From Garcia nutans (Eukaryota > Streptophyta > Magnoliopsida > Malpighiales > Euphorbiaceae), in NCBI GenBank assembly GCA_947685225.1, contig CANTUV010000003.1:1868001-1932000 (forward strand): 64,000 nt of DNA, in the 5' to 3' direction. The notes under the pieces are model-generated. The model was not told where the DNA came from. It searched no databases and saw only the letters and a list, made by a program, of their open reading frames with translations. The position numbers and the translations under genes are program-made. Shown in pieces: positions 1-9,612 of this stretch (positions are counted from its first letter, which is position 1; every line of letters starts with the position of its first letter).

Positions 1-1
1 G

Positions 2-1039
2 AAGAAAAGATTACAAGCAAACAAAGGTACACCTCCAAAATTCTCCTTCAAAGATAAAGAAAAGAAAAATGAGGTAAAGTGCTATGAATGTGGAAAAACT
101 GGTCACATCAAATCAGACTGCTACAAATTAAAGAACAAAAGGAAATGGGATAAAGAAAAGAAAAAGTCTCTCAAAGCCACATGGGATGACTCTTCCTCAA
201 GTGAAGAAGAAGAGGAGGAAGGAATTGCAAATCTTTGTCTCATGGCTATTGAAGATGACTCCAATGAGGTAAGTACTCAATCCTTTGATCTTGTAGCACA
301 TGATGATATAAATGATATAGATGATAGTGACTTGATTGAGCACATGAATTCTAAAATAGAAAAATATTTCTCCAAAATGATGCTCTATAAAGAGAAAAAC
401 TCTAAGTTAGAAAAGGATTTTATATGCTTAAAGAACTCTACCTTAGAATTGAAAACCTCAAATGAACATTTGATGAATACAATAGGAGAATTAAATAAAA
501 GCTCACATGACTTAGAAAAAGTGATTAAAGAGAATGAGGCATTGAAGCATGAACTAAAAGAACTAAAAGAATCAATTTCCAGATTTCATAAAGGAAAGGA
601 AGCATTGAACACATTAATTAATAATCAAAGATCACCTTCCTTGAAATATGGATTAGGATTCAATGGCTCAACCAACATTGCACCTAGCAAACCAACATTT
701 GTGAAAGCATCTACAATTGGAATTTCTAATGTTCATATCAAAGATGCTTGCACCAAGTCTAAAAGAACTTCTTATGGTTCACTAGGAAATAAAGCTAAAG
801 ATAATTATGCATTGTTGTTCACTAAACTTGTACAAAAGAAATCACATACTTGTAGTTGTATGTATAATGCAAAAAGAAAAATGCAGAAGCAAAGAATACC
901 ATGGCAATGCACATATTGCATGAAATTTGGACACAAAAATTTTTCCTGTTATATAAGAAAGGCTCATCTCAAGTTAGAAAACACTCTTTCTACTAACCAT
1001 CAAGGACCCAACTATATGTGGGTACCTAAAAAAGGATGA
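2..1039 (+). CDS. gag: gag C-terminal part (copia, Sirevirus-like)
   Basis: This frame is open from the window edge to TGA at 1037-1039. It holds a CCHC zinc knuckle, CYECGKTGHIKSDC (about 80-121), then a Lys- and Glu-rich stretch and a long predicted coiled coil (about 330-600) with regularly spaced Leu. A second Cys/His cluster, CTYCMKFGHKNFSCY, lies at about 910-955. Gag forms the cytoplasmic virus-like particle and the knuckles bind element RNA. The capsid part and start codon are left of the window. The stop overlaps an ATG in another frame (ATGA, 1036-1039), where pol begins. In the sister copy the same border also has a stop after a Lys/Arg-rich end, so a gag stop followed by a frame change seems native to the family. 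Confidence 0.88.
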   Translation, partial: KKRLQANKGTPPKFSFKDKEKKNEVKCYECGKTGHIKSDCYKLKNKRKWDKEKKKSLKATWDDSSSSEEEEEEGIANLCLMAIEDDSNEVSTQSFDLVAHDDINDIDDSDLIEHMNSKIEKYFSKMMLYKEKNSKLEKDFICLKNSTLELKTSNEHLMNTIGELNKSSHDLEKVIKENEALKHELKELKESISRFHKGKEALNTLINNQRSPSLKYGLGFNGSTNIAPSKPTFVKASTIGISNVHIKDACTKSKRTSYGSLGNKAKDNYALLFTKLVQKKSHTCSCMYNAKRKMQKQRIPWQCTYCMKFGHKNFSCYIRKAHLKLENTLSTNHQGPNYMWVPKKG

Positions 1040-3141
1040 TCACAATTGGCTTGCAGGTATGCCTAAAATCTACTACCAATGAAAGCACATGGCTTGTGGA
1101 TAGTGGATGCTCAAGGCATATGACTGGAAACGCAAAGCTCTTTACAAGTATTACCTATAAACATGGAGGTAACGTAACTTTTGGAAACAATGCTAAAGGT
1201 AAAATTCTTGGTGTTGGCTCCATTGGTTCTATTGGTAAGGATTTAATTGAAGATGTATGGCTTGTTGATGGTTTGAAACATAACCTGCTAAGTGTTAGTC
1301 AACTTTGTGATAAAGCATACTTTGTCAAGTTTGATTCCAAAGAATGCAAGATCACGAATTCAAATGGTATTATCATATTTAAAGGCACTAGAACAAACAA
1401 CACTTATAATGTCAGCATACATTCAAATCATACATGTTTAATGTCTACTAATAATGATGCATGGTTATGGCATAGAAGACTAGGACATGCTGGTATGGAT
1501 CAATTGAAATATATTTGCAATGAGAACCTAGTTGATGGCTTACCTAAGATAAAATATGATAAAGATAGGATTTGTGAACCTTGTCAACATGGTAAGCAAC
1601 ATAAAAGCTCATTTAAATCAAAAAGTGTTATAAGCACCTCTAGACCTTTAGAGCTCATTCATTTGGATTTATTTGGACCAAATAGAGTTACAAGCTTAGG
1701 AGGCAAATCATATGCATTTGTTCTTGTTGATGATTACTCTAGATTCACATGGGTTAATTTCTTAGCTCAAAAGAATGAAGCCTTTAATTGCTTCAAAACA
1801 TTTGCAAAAAGAGTTCAAAATGAAAAAGGATATGTGATCACATCTATTAGAAGTGATCATGGCAAAGAATTTGAAAATGAAAATTTTGAAAGATTTTGCA
1901 ATGAACTTGGCATTTCACATAATTTTTCTGCTCCTAGAACTCCACAGCAAAATGGTGTAGTTGAAAGGAAAAATAGAACTTTAATTGAAATGGCTAGAAC
2001 AATGCTCAATGAATATGATTTACCATCTTATTTTTGGGCAGAAGCCGTTAATACAGCTTGCTACATTGCAAACCGTGTTTATAAAAGGCATTTAACTAAT
2101 AAAACTTCTTATGAGCTATGGAATGGAAGAATACCCAGAATTGGATATTTTAGAGTATTTGGATGCAAATGGATTTATAGGAATAAGCTTGATGAAAATG
2201 GTCACATTATTAGAAATAAAGCAAGATTGGTAGCCAAAGGTTATAATCAAGAAGAAGGTATTGACTATGATGAAACCTTTGCTCCAGTAGCCAGATTAGA
2301 AGCTATTAGAATATTACTTGCTTTTGCATGTCATATGAATTTTAAGCTTTATCAAATGGATGTTAAAAGTGCATTTCTAAATGGACTCATAAATGAAGAA
2401 GTTTATGTTGAACAACCTCCTGGTTTTGAAAACTACAAATTTCCTGATCATGTTTTCAAACTTACCAAAGCTTTATATGGATTAAAGCAAGCACCTAGAG
2501 CTTGGTATGATAAACTTAGTGCATATTTACTTGAAAATGGTTTTGCAAAAGGAAAAGTAGACACAACTCTTTTTGTTAAAAAGGATAAGCATAACATCTT
2601 GATTGTACAAATTTACGTGGATGACATAATATTTGGAGCTACTAATGAAACCTTGTGCAAAGAATTTGCTTCTTGTATGACTAGGGAATTTGAAATGAGC
2701 ATGATGGGAGAACTCAAATTCTTCCTTGGACTGCAAGTCAAGCAATGTAAAGATGGGATCTTCATCAACCAATCCAAATATACAAAAGAACTCATCAAGA
2801 AATTTGGAATGGATGGCTGCAAAACTAGCAAAACTCCTATGAGCACATCCTTGAAATTAGGTAAAGATGAAAATGGTAAAGCAGTAGATGAGAAGAAATA
2901 TCGAGGTATCATCGGATCACTACTTTACTTAACCGCATCTAGACCTGATATAATGTATAGTGTATGTCTTTGTGCTAGATTTCAAACTTGTCCTAAAGAA
3001 TCACACTTGAATGCCACTAAGAGAATCTTGAAATATTTGAGTGGTACAATGCATTTAGGACTTTGGTATCCTAAAAACACCAATTTGAATAGTTTCGACC
3101 GTTACAGTTACTTTCCTCACTCGCGAGCATACTTATCTTGA
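1036..3141 (+). CDS. pol: pol polyprotein, internally deleted (copia)
   Basis: The 701 residues read as: retropepsin motif WLVDSGCSRHMTG near the start; the HHCC pre-integrase zinc domain (WLWHRRLGH, then CEPCQHGK); the integrase core with LDLFGP, RSDHGKEFEN and NGVVERKNRT carrying the D, D and E; then RT with AFLNG and YVDDIIFGA. At about 2164-2172 integrase (FRVFGCK) jumps directly to mid-RT (WIYRNKLDENG). The integrase C-terminus and RT start are missing, yet the frame is kept. After LGLWYPKNTNLN (about 3085) the frame leaves homology into the spacer that precedes the next ORF, so RNase H is absent. A copia pol is normally well over 1000 residues. The frame is open but cannot encode a working enzyme set. 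Confidence 0.88.
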   Translation: MITIGLQVCLKSTTNESTWLVDSGCSRHMTGNAKLFTSITYKHGGNVTFGNNAKGKILGVGSIGSIGKDLIEDVWLVDGLKHNLLSVSQLCDKAYFVKFDSKECKITNSNGIIIFKGTRTNNTYNVSIHSNHTCLMSTNNDAWLWHRRLGHAGMDQLKYICNENLVDGLPKIKYDKDRICEPCQHGKQHKSSFKSKSVISTSRPLELIHLDLFGPNRVTSLGGKSYAFVLVDDYSRFTWVNFLAQKNEAFNCFKTFAKRVQNEKGYVITSIRSDHGKEFENENFERFCNELGISHNFSAPRTPQQNGVVERKNRTLIEMARTMLNEYDLPSYFWAEAVNTACYIANRVYKRHLTNKTSYELWNGRIPRIGYFRVFGCKWIYRNKLDENGHIIRNKARLVAKGYNQEEGIDYDETFAPVARLEAIRILLAFACHMNFKLYQMDVKSAFLNGLINEEVYVEQPPGFENYKFPDHVFKLTKALYGLKQAPRAWYDKLSAYLLENGFAKGKVDTTLFVKKDKHNILIVQIYVDDIIFGATNETLCKEFASCMTREFEMSMMGELKFFLGLQVKQCKDGIFINQSKYTKELIKKFGMDGCKTSKTPMSTSLKLGKDENGKAVDEKKYRGIIGSLLYLTASRPDIMYSVCLCARFQTCPKESHLNATKRILKYLSGTMHLGLWYPKNTNLNSFDRYSYFPHSRAYLS

Positions 3142-3431
3142 CAATGGTCGCTAGACCATAAGTAGCGATCGCACTATCTTCAATCCGCGACCGCACCCTG
3201 TACACTCTGCTCGAAAATTTATAACCGTTGGCTGTGTGACAGGTCGCAACTCTTAATATCCAACAGTCAAAAACGGCTATTTTCTTAACTCCATCTATTT
3301 AAGAGTAAGTTACATCAAATTTCTTGGATATTTTGCTTCTGAAAACAATCTAAAACCCTAAAATCTTCTCAACTCATCTGCTTCTCAAATCAACCTCTGT
3401 TTTCCTGCTCTCATCTGTTTCTTCTATTCTA
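3131..3431 (+). promoter_or_regulatory. putative internal promoter and leader of accessory ORF
   Basis: Between the pol remnant and the next ATG lie GCGACCG-type motifs (GGTCGC about 3149, GCGATCGC about 3164, GCGACCGC about 3186, GGTCGC about 3242), a CCGTTG box (3225-3230), AACGGCTA (3272-3279) and a TATA-like CTATTTAAG (3295-3303). A pyrimidine-rich leader of about 110 nt follows up to the start codon at 3432. The 3' LTR promoter has AACGGCTA at 6141 and CTATAAATA at 6164, the same 23-bp spacing. The sister copy keeps the box and TATA at 13295 and 13319. I infer a separate promoter for the accessory ORF; no transcript evidence is available. Confidence 0.55.
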
Positions 3432-4829
3432 ATGGCTCCCAAAAGAAAAACCACTTCCAAAATAAAGGGACAAGCCAAGAGAGTTCCAGGAATCACCATT
3501 AGAGAACCTGTTGTTGAACCTCCATCTCCTCCCCAGTCAAAAAGGGGTGAAAAAATTCACAAACCTCATCATCAAACCTCTGAGGAAGACATTAGGTATG
3601 CTATGCTTAAGAAAAAGAAGGTTGAAGGCACCAAATCACCTTTTGGTGGGATGCTGTCTGCCTTGAACATCAAGGACGAAATTGAAGGATTGTTGGATGT
3701 CCTTGGATGGGAAAAATTTGTCTTTCCAGAAGAGGTAGGCTACTCAAGTCTTAGCAAAGAATTTCTGATGTCTCTTCAAATAGAAAAAAATGCAAACTCT
3801 GCTCTAGGTTGGTACGGGGTAAGATTTAAGCTTTTTGATCATTATCATTCCTTAACCCTAGAAGGATTTGGCAACATTTGGAACTTCCCTTCTGAAGGTA
3901 TAACCTCCTACAATGACCAAATCTTCTCAAACCCAACACTTTCTGATTTCTGGAGAGAAATTTCCATTGAAACCTCTTTTGAAAAGGAATCTAAAGCCAG
4001 ACATATCAAATCTCTCACCCACTGGATGCTCCATAGGATTATCACCTATACCATTCACCAAAGAGCTGATGGGAATGAGAAAGTCACCAAAAGAGATCTT
4101 ATATTTCTGTATGCTTTCACCCATAACATCAAAATGAACACCACCAAGTTCTTGATTGATACCTTTTATCATCATGCTATTACAAGAACTGGTACCTTCT
4201 TCCTATCCTCTCAAGTTACTCAAATAGCTAGGCACCTAAACCTTCTGAATAATTTGAACTTAGCTACTTTGAGGAACCCTTTCACTCTAGCCTCCAATGC
4301 TATCACAATGGATTACTTAGAACATGCTGGTTGTGTAAGGAAGATAGAAGGGTCATATGTATACTGCTATGGCAAGAAAGGAGTTATGGATAAACAAAAG
4401 AAAAGGCCAAGGTATACAATTGAGGAAGAGGGAGATTCTGTAGAAGTTGCAGTAGAACTACCTTCAAAAGCAACTTCATCAAAAGCTGCTAAAGAAACTG
4501 CTTCATCCTCCACACAACTCATCCTCCATGCTATCAAGACTCTCTCAAGGAAATTCTCCAAGTTCAAGAAAAGTGTATCTAAGAGATTTCAGCACTTGAA
4601 CAAGAGAATTGACCTTATATCCCACATGCACCATGATCTTTATGACATGCAAGGCAAATTGGACTTGCCTCAATGCAATCTTGAAGATTGGGATATAAGT
4701 GATCACACCCAAAGCGTTGCTGAAGAAGAAGAGTCCATTAGCACTAGCTCTGCCTCTGTTGCACCTCAAGATAAGGGGAAAGCTCCTTTAGTTGAAGAAG
4801 AGTTAGAGTTAGATGATGACTCAGAATAG
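3432..4829 (+). CDS. Sirevirus accessory ORF, Athila-ORF1/plant-transposon-protein-like
   Basis: This is an intact 465-codon ORF between pol and the 3' LTR. It starts with a basic, Pro-rich, NLS-like segment (MAPKRKTTSK). A globular domain follows (about residues 75-300) with LSKEFLMSLQIEKN, VRFKLF, FGNIWNFP, LTHWMLHRIITY and KFLIDTF. Then come an acidic stretch, a basic helical segment likely to form a coiled coil (about 360-400, SKRFQHLNKRIDL) and an acidic tail. I see no signal peptide or membrane helix, so the envelope label sometimes given to ORFs in this position is unsupported. The domain pattern resembles the ATHILA ORF-1 and putative plant transposon protein families, judged by eye. 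The function is unknown; nuclear or nucleic-acid-related work is a guess from the N-terminus. The sister copy is at 13463-17119. Confidence 0.8.
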   Translation: MAPKRKTTSKIKGQAKRVPGITIREPVVEPPSPPQSKRGEKIHKPHHQTSEEDIRYAMLKKKKVEGTKSPFGGMLSALNIKDEIEGLLDVLGWEKFVFPEEVGYSSLSKEFLMSLQIEKNANSALGWYGVRFKLFDHYHSLTLEGFGNIWNFPSEGITSYNDQIFSNPTLSDFWREISIETSFEKESKARHIKSLTHWMLHRIITYTIHQRADGNEKVTKRDLIFLYAFTHNIKMNTTKFLIDTFYHHAITRTGTFFLSSQVTQIARHLNLLNNLNLATLRNPFTLASNAITMDYLEHAGCVRKIEGSYVYCYGKKGVMDKQKKRPRYTIEEEGDSVEVAVELPSKATSSKAAKETASSSTQLILHAIKTLSRKFSKFKKSVSKRFQHLNKRIDLISHMHHDLYDMQGKLDLPQCNLEDWDISDHTQSVAEEEESISTSSASVAPQDKGKAPLVEEELELDDDSE

Positions 4830-5282
4830 CTTAGCTCTAGTTTGTTTTTGTTTGCACTTTCATATGTTTACTGCTTATGTTTCATGTCTTGTACTTTCCT
4901 CCACTTTCATATATATAATGTTTATATTCCCTTTCATTGTTTGCACTTTTATATGCTTGTTTTGCTTAACATTTGTTTCATTTTGCCTATGCCAATGGGG
5001 GAGAACAATACCAAAATGGAATGAACCAAGTGGAATGAACCAAGTAACAGTATACAAAAATGGGAAAACAAGAATAAGAACAATAATGTTGAATATTTGC
5101 AATAGGGGAGAAATGTTTATGGGGGAGAAATGTTTGCATCAAACAATAACCTTTGCACCAAGATAAACTATTAATCACAATGCTCTTAACGATGATTGTT
5201 GCATATGTTAAGGGGGAGTATTTTAGACTTATTATTTTTCTCATCATTCCATTTGAATTGTCAAAGTCAAAATGGGGGAGAT
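4830..5282 (+). other. 3' spacer with repeated polypurine-tract-like motifs
   Basis: This non-coding spacer is first T-rich and then carries five GGGGAG-type motifs, at about 4997-5003, 5104-5110, 5121-5127, 5212-5218 and 5274-5280. The last one abuts the LTR (GGGGGAGATTG then TTAG) and is the functional tract position for plus-strand priming. Multiplied polypurine tracts between pol and the 3' LTR are, as I recall, a known Sirevirus trait. The sister copy has three. Confidence 0.75.
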
Positions 5283-6650
5283 TGTTAGACAAATGATCTT
5301 AATTTTGATCCTTGACAACTCAAATGGATGATCTATTTAACTTGTATTTGAGAAAGCTTGTTGCAGGATTAGGTTGCTTCAATTAAAGGTGAACAGAACA
5401 AGTATAGCGGTCGCACCTCAACTGAATACGACCGCTCCATGCAATTACAGAATGAAACCTTGTCACAGTAGGTTTCGCGGTCAGAAGTTCGACCATAGTC
5501 GCGACCGCTCATACATAATAGCGACCGTCCTAATATTTGCCCGACCGCTACTCAAGGAACTTAAATCATTACAATCACAGTAAGGTTCGCGGTGACAAGA
5601 ACGGTGAATGATTCGACCTCGCTTACCACTTTAGCGACCGCTCATTTATAGTCGCGACCGCCCAACAATTCAAGAAGAAATTGCTCAAAGAGACAGTAGT
5701 GTTCGCGTCCTCAGGTGCGTCCAGAAGTTCGACGCGAGAATGTGAGTTCGACCGCGAAAACCTACCAAGGGCGACCGCGAAGATTCAAATTATGGCGGAC
5801 ATCTCTTTTGCCCTGTCAGAAAATGACACGTGACATGACCGTTGTAATCCCACTTCAGTATTCAAAAAAGGGCGACCGCACTTTGTGATGCGCGACCGTC
5901 CCGACAAACACAGCATGGGCAAGAAACGGTCCGACAAAAACATCATGGGCAAGATTCCTGCTGTAGAGCACTAAAATTCGACCGTTGAACTTTTTCAAAA
6001 GTAGCGACCGTCCCTGGTTAAAAGGACGACCGCGTGAAGCATGAGAGCGACCATCCTTGTATGAAGGGCGACCGCTAAGTGCTTCGGACAGTTTAAGTAA
6101 AGAAGGTCTAATCTGCCAAGACTTTATTCTAAACAGCAATAACGGCTAGTAAGACCACATTGGCTATAAATACAATGTTTCCATGAGAAAACAAAAAGAA
6201 TAACATTATTGAGAAAAGATTTTCATAGCCAAGCAACAAATTTCCTTTTGCTTAAACTTGTATTTGAATTGTTATGAATGTTAGGTGTTAGCATTGAAAA
6301 CACCATTGTATAAGTTTGAGTGTAAGCTTGGGAAACACTTAGGTTGAGAGAGTGAGCCTTGTAAAACTCTTGTGTGGGTTGTAAGTGTGAGCCTAAGAAA
6401 AACACTTGTAAAGTTGGAAGTGAGCTTGTGAAAACTTCAAAGACTAGTGGAACCTTAACAAGTTGTTAAGGAAGTGGATGTAGGATTGAAGTAAATCCGA
6501 ACCACTATAAATCTTGTGTGTTCTTACCTTCCTCCATTACTCAACCAACTCTCTATTCCGCATTTCTTGTTTGTTGAGTTTTTTAAATTGTCATTATTTC
6601 TTGACGAAACCAATTCACCCCCCCCTCTTGGTTGCCATCTTGGGACAACA
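5283..6650 (+). repeat. Sirevirus 3' LTR with GCGACCG motif array
   Basis: It starts TGTTAGACAAATG and ends GGGACAACA (1368 bp). Between 5400 and 6075 more than a dozen GCGACCGC/CGGTCGC-type motifs occur in both orientations, far above the surrounding AT-rich background. A G-box CACGTG sits at 5827-5832. AACGGCTA (6141-6148) precedes the TATA box CTATAAATA (6164-6172). Downstream are degenerate repeats around GTGAGCCTGGGAAAACTCTTG (about 6290-6430), probably the transcribed part. GC-rich palindromic arrays upstream of the TATA box are reported for Sirevirus LTRs. Confidence 0.9.
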
Positions 6651-7904
6651 ATAAATAACTTAAAATTTGAATAAATAAATATAATTCCATCATTCATAAC
6701 AAAATCAAATAATTAAGATCAATCACGACACATAAATCATTAAATTAGGGTTTGATTAATAAAGTTAGGATTTAGTTGTGAAATTAGAGTTTTAACCATG
6801 AAACTATGGTTTTGATATGTTGTTGAACAAGATCAGAATAATGCAATGTAAACTGAACTTGCATACAAACAAAGATGACAAAACTGGATAGGTGTTAGTG
6901 TTAAAGAGCATGCCTATGTTGTTGGCTCCACCCAAATGAGTTTGTTAAACCTTGTCTAAGTAGCACAACTCCTTTTGTGATTTGCTTGATAGTTCTACAA
7001 ATGGTTTGGATCAAATAAGTTTTGGGTTGCTCATTGTGTCTAGGGTTTCTGTACTTTTTGTGTCACAAAATCACTCTCTTTCACTCTATGCTTTTTCTTT
7101 AGTATTTGTTGTTGTCCCCCTATTCTCTGTTAATTGCCTCCATTTTCATAATGCTAACTAGGGTTTTTAATTAGGGTTAATAGCTAATGAGTCATTGTCT
7201 TGCTAGAAAAATCTATGTTTATCTAAATAAAGTTAGATTTTAAATAAGATTAGGAATTCGCCATGAGCAATTAAGGGCCTTTGACTTTGGTCATGAGTAA
7301 TTCGCCATGAGCCTTTGACTTTCTTAGGGCCGATTTAGTAATTTTATCTTTTAAATTAGACCAGACTTGGTTTGGACTTTTTAATTGGGATTGTATTTTA
7401 TTCAGGCCTTTTAATTGGAACCAAATTTGATTATGACATTTTAATTGGAACGAATTTAATTCCGGTCTTTTAATTGGAATTGAATTCATTCAGGGCCAAA
7501 ATTAAGGATTTACAATACTTTTGAGTCTATGATGAATCCCTAACCCCTCCTTCCTACATTCAAAAAGTTGGGTACGCATGGAAATTATGAAGAAAGAAAT
7601 GATTCCCTCCTTACCGTTTACATACACTAGATAAAAAAGGATCGACCTCCTCTATGATTCAAATATTATTAAATTAGAATTTCTTGGAATGGTAAAGAAC
7701 TATCAGTTTATATAAATAAAGAATCCATCATAAATAAGATGTAGCATGATTCAAATGATGTGTGATTTTATAAAAATACCATACAGGTGTCCATTGGCAA
7801 ACTTGCCCTTACAGTCCACTAATGATGAACATAAAAGGAAATTAATTATTTACACGATTGAGATGAGCTTACCAGTATCAAGGCTTTCAAAAATAGATTT
7901 GTAA
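6651..7904. other. gene-free decayed sequence between elements
   Basis: No credible coding region is present. Several TAGGGTTT telobox-like words occur (about 6745 and 7150-7165). The phrase ATTCGCCATGAGC is repeated at about 7256 and 7301. A 30-bp repeat is listed separately. At about 7531-7600 a segment resembles part of the Tat/Ogre LTR near 13968-14010 (AACCCC, then AAAGTTGGGTACG), so some of this may be an eroded LTR of the minus-strand Tat/Ogre element whose pol lies to the right. Confidence 0.45.
7348..7496. repeat. degenerate ~30-bp tandem repeat, five units
   Basis: Units begin at about 7348, 7377, 7408, 7438 and 7467. Each opens with CTTTTAATTGGAA or a close variant, with a spacing of 29-31 bp. 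The units are diverged, so the array is old. No coding role is evident. Confidence 0.7.
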
Positions 7905-8172
7905 GATCATCCCATACTGACAATAGAGTTGCGAGTGCGTTCGCCATTAGATTTTCTTCCTCGGTACATGAATAAACCTATAGCCCTTGAAACCTTTCAT
8001 GGTAAGGATCAGGTGATCTAAATATAGCTTTAACTTTTCCTCTTTTAACTCCCACTCAGCTGATGACTGCTGAACTGCTAATAACAAATCTCTGATAACC
8101 TGCACCATTTTTACCCCTATTATTGCTAATGTTTCCAACTCGAAGGTGTATGCTTCATATTAAGATATGTTG
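7905..8172 (-). pseudogene. Tat/Ogre pol fragment: second (archaeal-type) RNase H
   Basis: Read on the minus strand, the frame gives YEAYTFELETL, then SAEWELKEEKLKLYLDHL, YRFIHVPRK and, after a frameshift, NALATLLSVWD. This matches the extra RNase H domain known in Tat/Ogre gypsy elements (usual pattern EYEA...GLE, WKTKEEKL..Y, HVPR..N..ADALATLAS). A stop precedes YEAY and the Asp of the usual GDS motif sits in IRD. The matching RT and native RNase H lie at 18904-20160 on the same strand. The Sirevirus copy at 8227-18892 separates the two halves. No integrase was recognised beyond it. Confidence 0.7.
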
Positions 8173-8226
8173 TCGGTACTCTGAAATTCAATCCTTTTGT
8201 TAGGGGAGTAAGTTCTTCTCTAGGTT

Positions 8227-9558
8227 TGTTAGCCAAATAATCTCAATTTTGATCTTTAGCACTCAAATTGAATGATGAATTTAACATGTCTTTAAGTTAC
8301 TTGATGCAGAAATAAGTTGCTCAATATATTGCTAGAACAGGGCAAAAAGTAAGGTCACACAAGGCCAAAAGGCGACCGCCCTTGAAGCTTTAAAGAAGAA
8401 ATTGAGTTACAGTAGGATTTGTGGCCAGAATCTTAACTAGAGGAGCAATCGTAAAGAGCCATTCGTGACTGTTCAAGAATTAGGAAGATCACACCTCAAG
8501 TGAAAAAAACTCTAACATTCACAGTAGAGAACACGGTGACAGACGCGGTTTGAGGAGCAGTCTCTCTGAACCATCTCATGATCATCCCTTCCCAAAGGTG
8601 ATTGTCCATAAATTTTGAGAGAAAATCATATGGATTTGCAGTAGTGTTTGTAGTCTTGGGTGCACCCAGAAGTTCAAAGTGAGACATCCAATCCGACTGC
8701 TATTTAAGTACTAGCGCGACCATACCTTTCATATTTTAGCAGAAAATTACTTTGTCAAATGAAGAAGCGACACGTGAAATGGCCATTGTAATACCTGGTT
8801 TAAATTCAAAAAGGGCGTCTGTCCCCTGACCTTGAATGACCATCCCGATAACCACAAGATGGACAAGATTCCACTAGCAAAGCACTCACATTTGACTGTT
8901 GGAAGAATTTTTAAATGGAGCAACCATCCCTATGCAATGAATGGTTGCCCAACATTTCTTTGCGAGCATCCTCTGTGCCAGGATGACCACTCCCTGTGAA
9001 AATGTTTTATTATTACAAAGACTATCCTAATAAAATATATCACATTACTCATAACGACTAGTTAGACCAAATTGACTATAAATACCTTAAGAAATCTCTA
9101 GTTTGAGCGGTTATTGAGATTAGAATAGCTAAGGAAAATCACTTTTATTTTATTTGTATCAAAATCTATAAATGTATTGATTGAATATTGGGTGTGAGCA
9201 TTAAACAGCATTGTAAGTTTGAATGTGAGCATGGAAACACTTAGGTTGTGAGAGTGAGCCTGGGAAAACTCTTGTTAGGGTTGTGAGGATTGATCTCAAA
9301 CCATTGTAAAGTTTGGTGTGAGCTTGTGAAAATGCCAAGTTAGAGTAAAGCTTGTAAAAACTCAAGATTAGTGGAACCTTAACAAGTTGTTAAGGAAATG
9401 GATGTAGGATTGAGGTAATCTGAACCACTATAAACTCTCTTGTGTTCATTCTTCTCTACTCCTACGCTTGTTTTGATTTGATTTTGAATTTTCAATTTAT
9501 CATCAATTCTTAAAGCAACCAATTCACCCTCCCTCTTGGTTGCTATCTTGAGACAATA
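8227..9558 (+). repeat. 5' LTR of Sirevirus copy 2
   Basis: This LTR is 1332 bp. The promoter region keeps CACGTG (8771-8776), AACGACTA (9053-9060) and the TATA box CTATAAATA (9076-9084), with the 23-bp spacing seen in the first copy. GCGACCGC motifs are fewer and many are mutated to GTGACC, ATGACC or GCAACC types, as expected after deamination of methylated CG. Confidence 0.9.
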
Positions 9559-9560
9559 AT

Positions 9561-9573
9561 TGGTATCAGAGCT
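9561..9573 (+). other. primer-binding site, initiator tRNA-Met type
   Basis: TGGTATCAGAGCT starts two bases after the LTR end. It is complementary to the 3' end of plant initiator tRNA-Met, the usual minus-strand primer of copia elements. Confidence 0.93.
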
Positions 9574-9612
9574 AGTAAATTTCATAAACTTAATTGTGAA
9601 ATTTAATCCAAA

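Larger units (their letters stand above)
1..6650 (+). mobile_element. Ty1/copia Sirevirus-like element, 5' end outside window
   Basis: The order gag, protease, integrase, RT (YVDD), extra ORF, GGGGGAG polypurine tract and 3' LTR is that of a copia element of the Sirevirus type. The 5' LTR, PBS and gag N-terminus lie left of the window. The 3' LTR ends in GGGACAACA at 6650. The 5' target duplication is not visible, so the insertion site cannot be confirmed. Pol carries two large deletions, one inside integrase/RT and one removing RNase H, so this copy cannot move by itself. The accessory ORF remains open. It is the same family as the copy at 8227-18892. Confidence 0.9.

Noticed and set aside
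3432..4829. Envelope-like gene, as often named for Sirevirus or Athila third ORFs
   Set aside because: No signal peptide, transmembrane helix or furin-like site; the N-terminus is strongly basic and the C-terminus acidic and coiled-coil.
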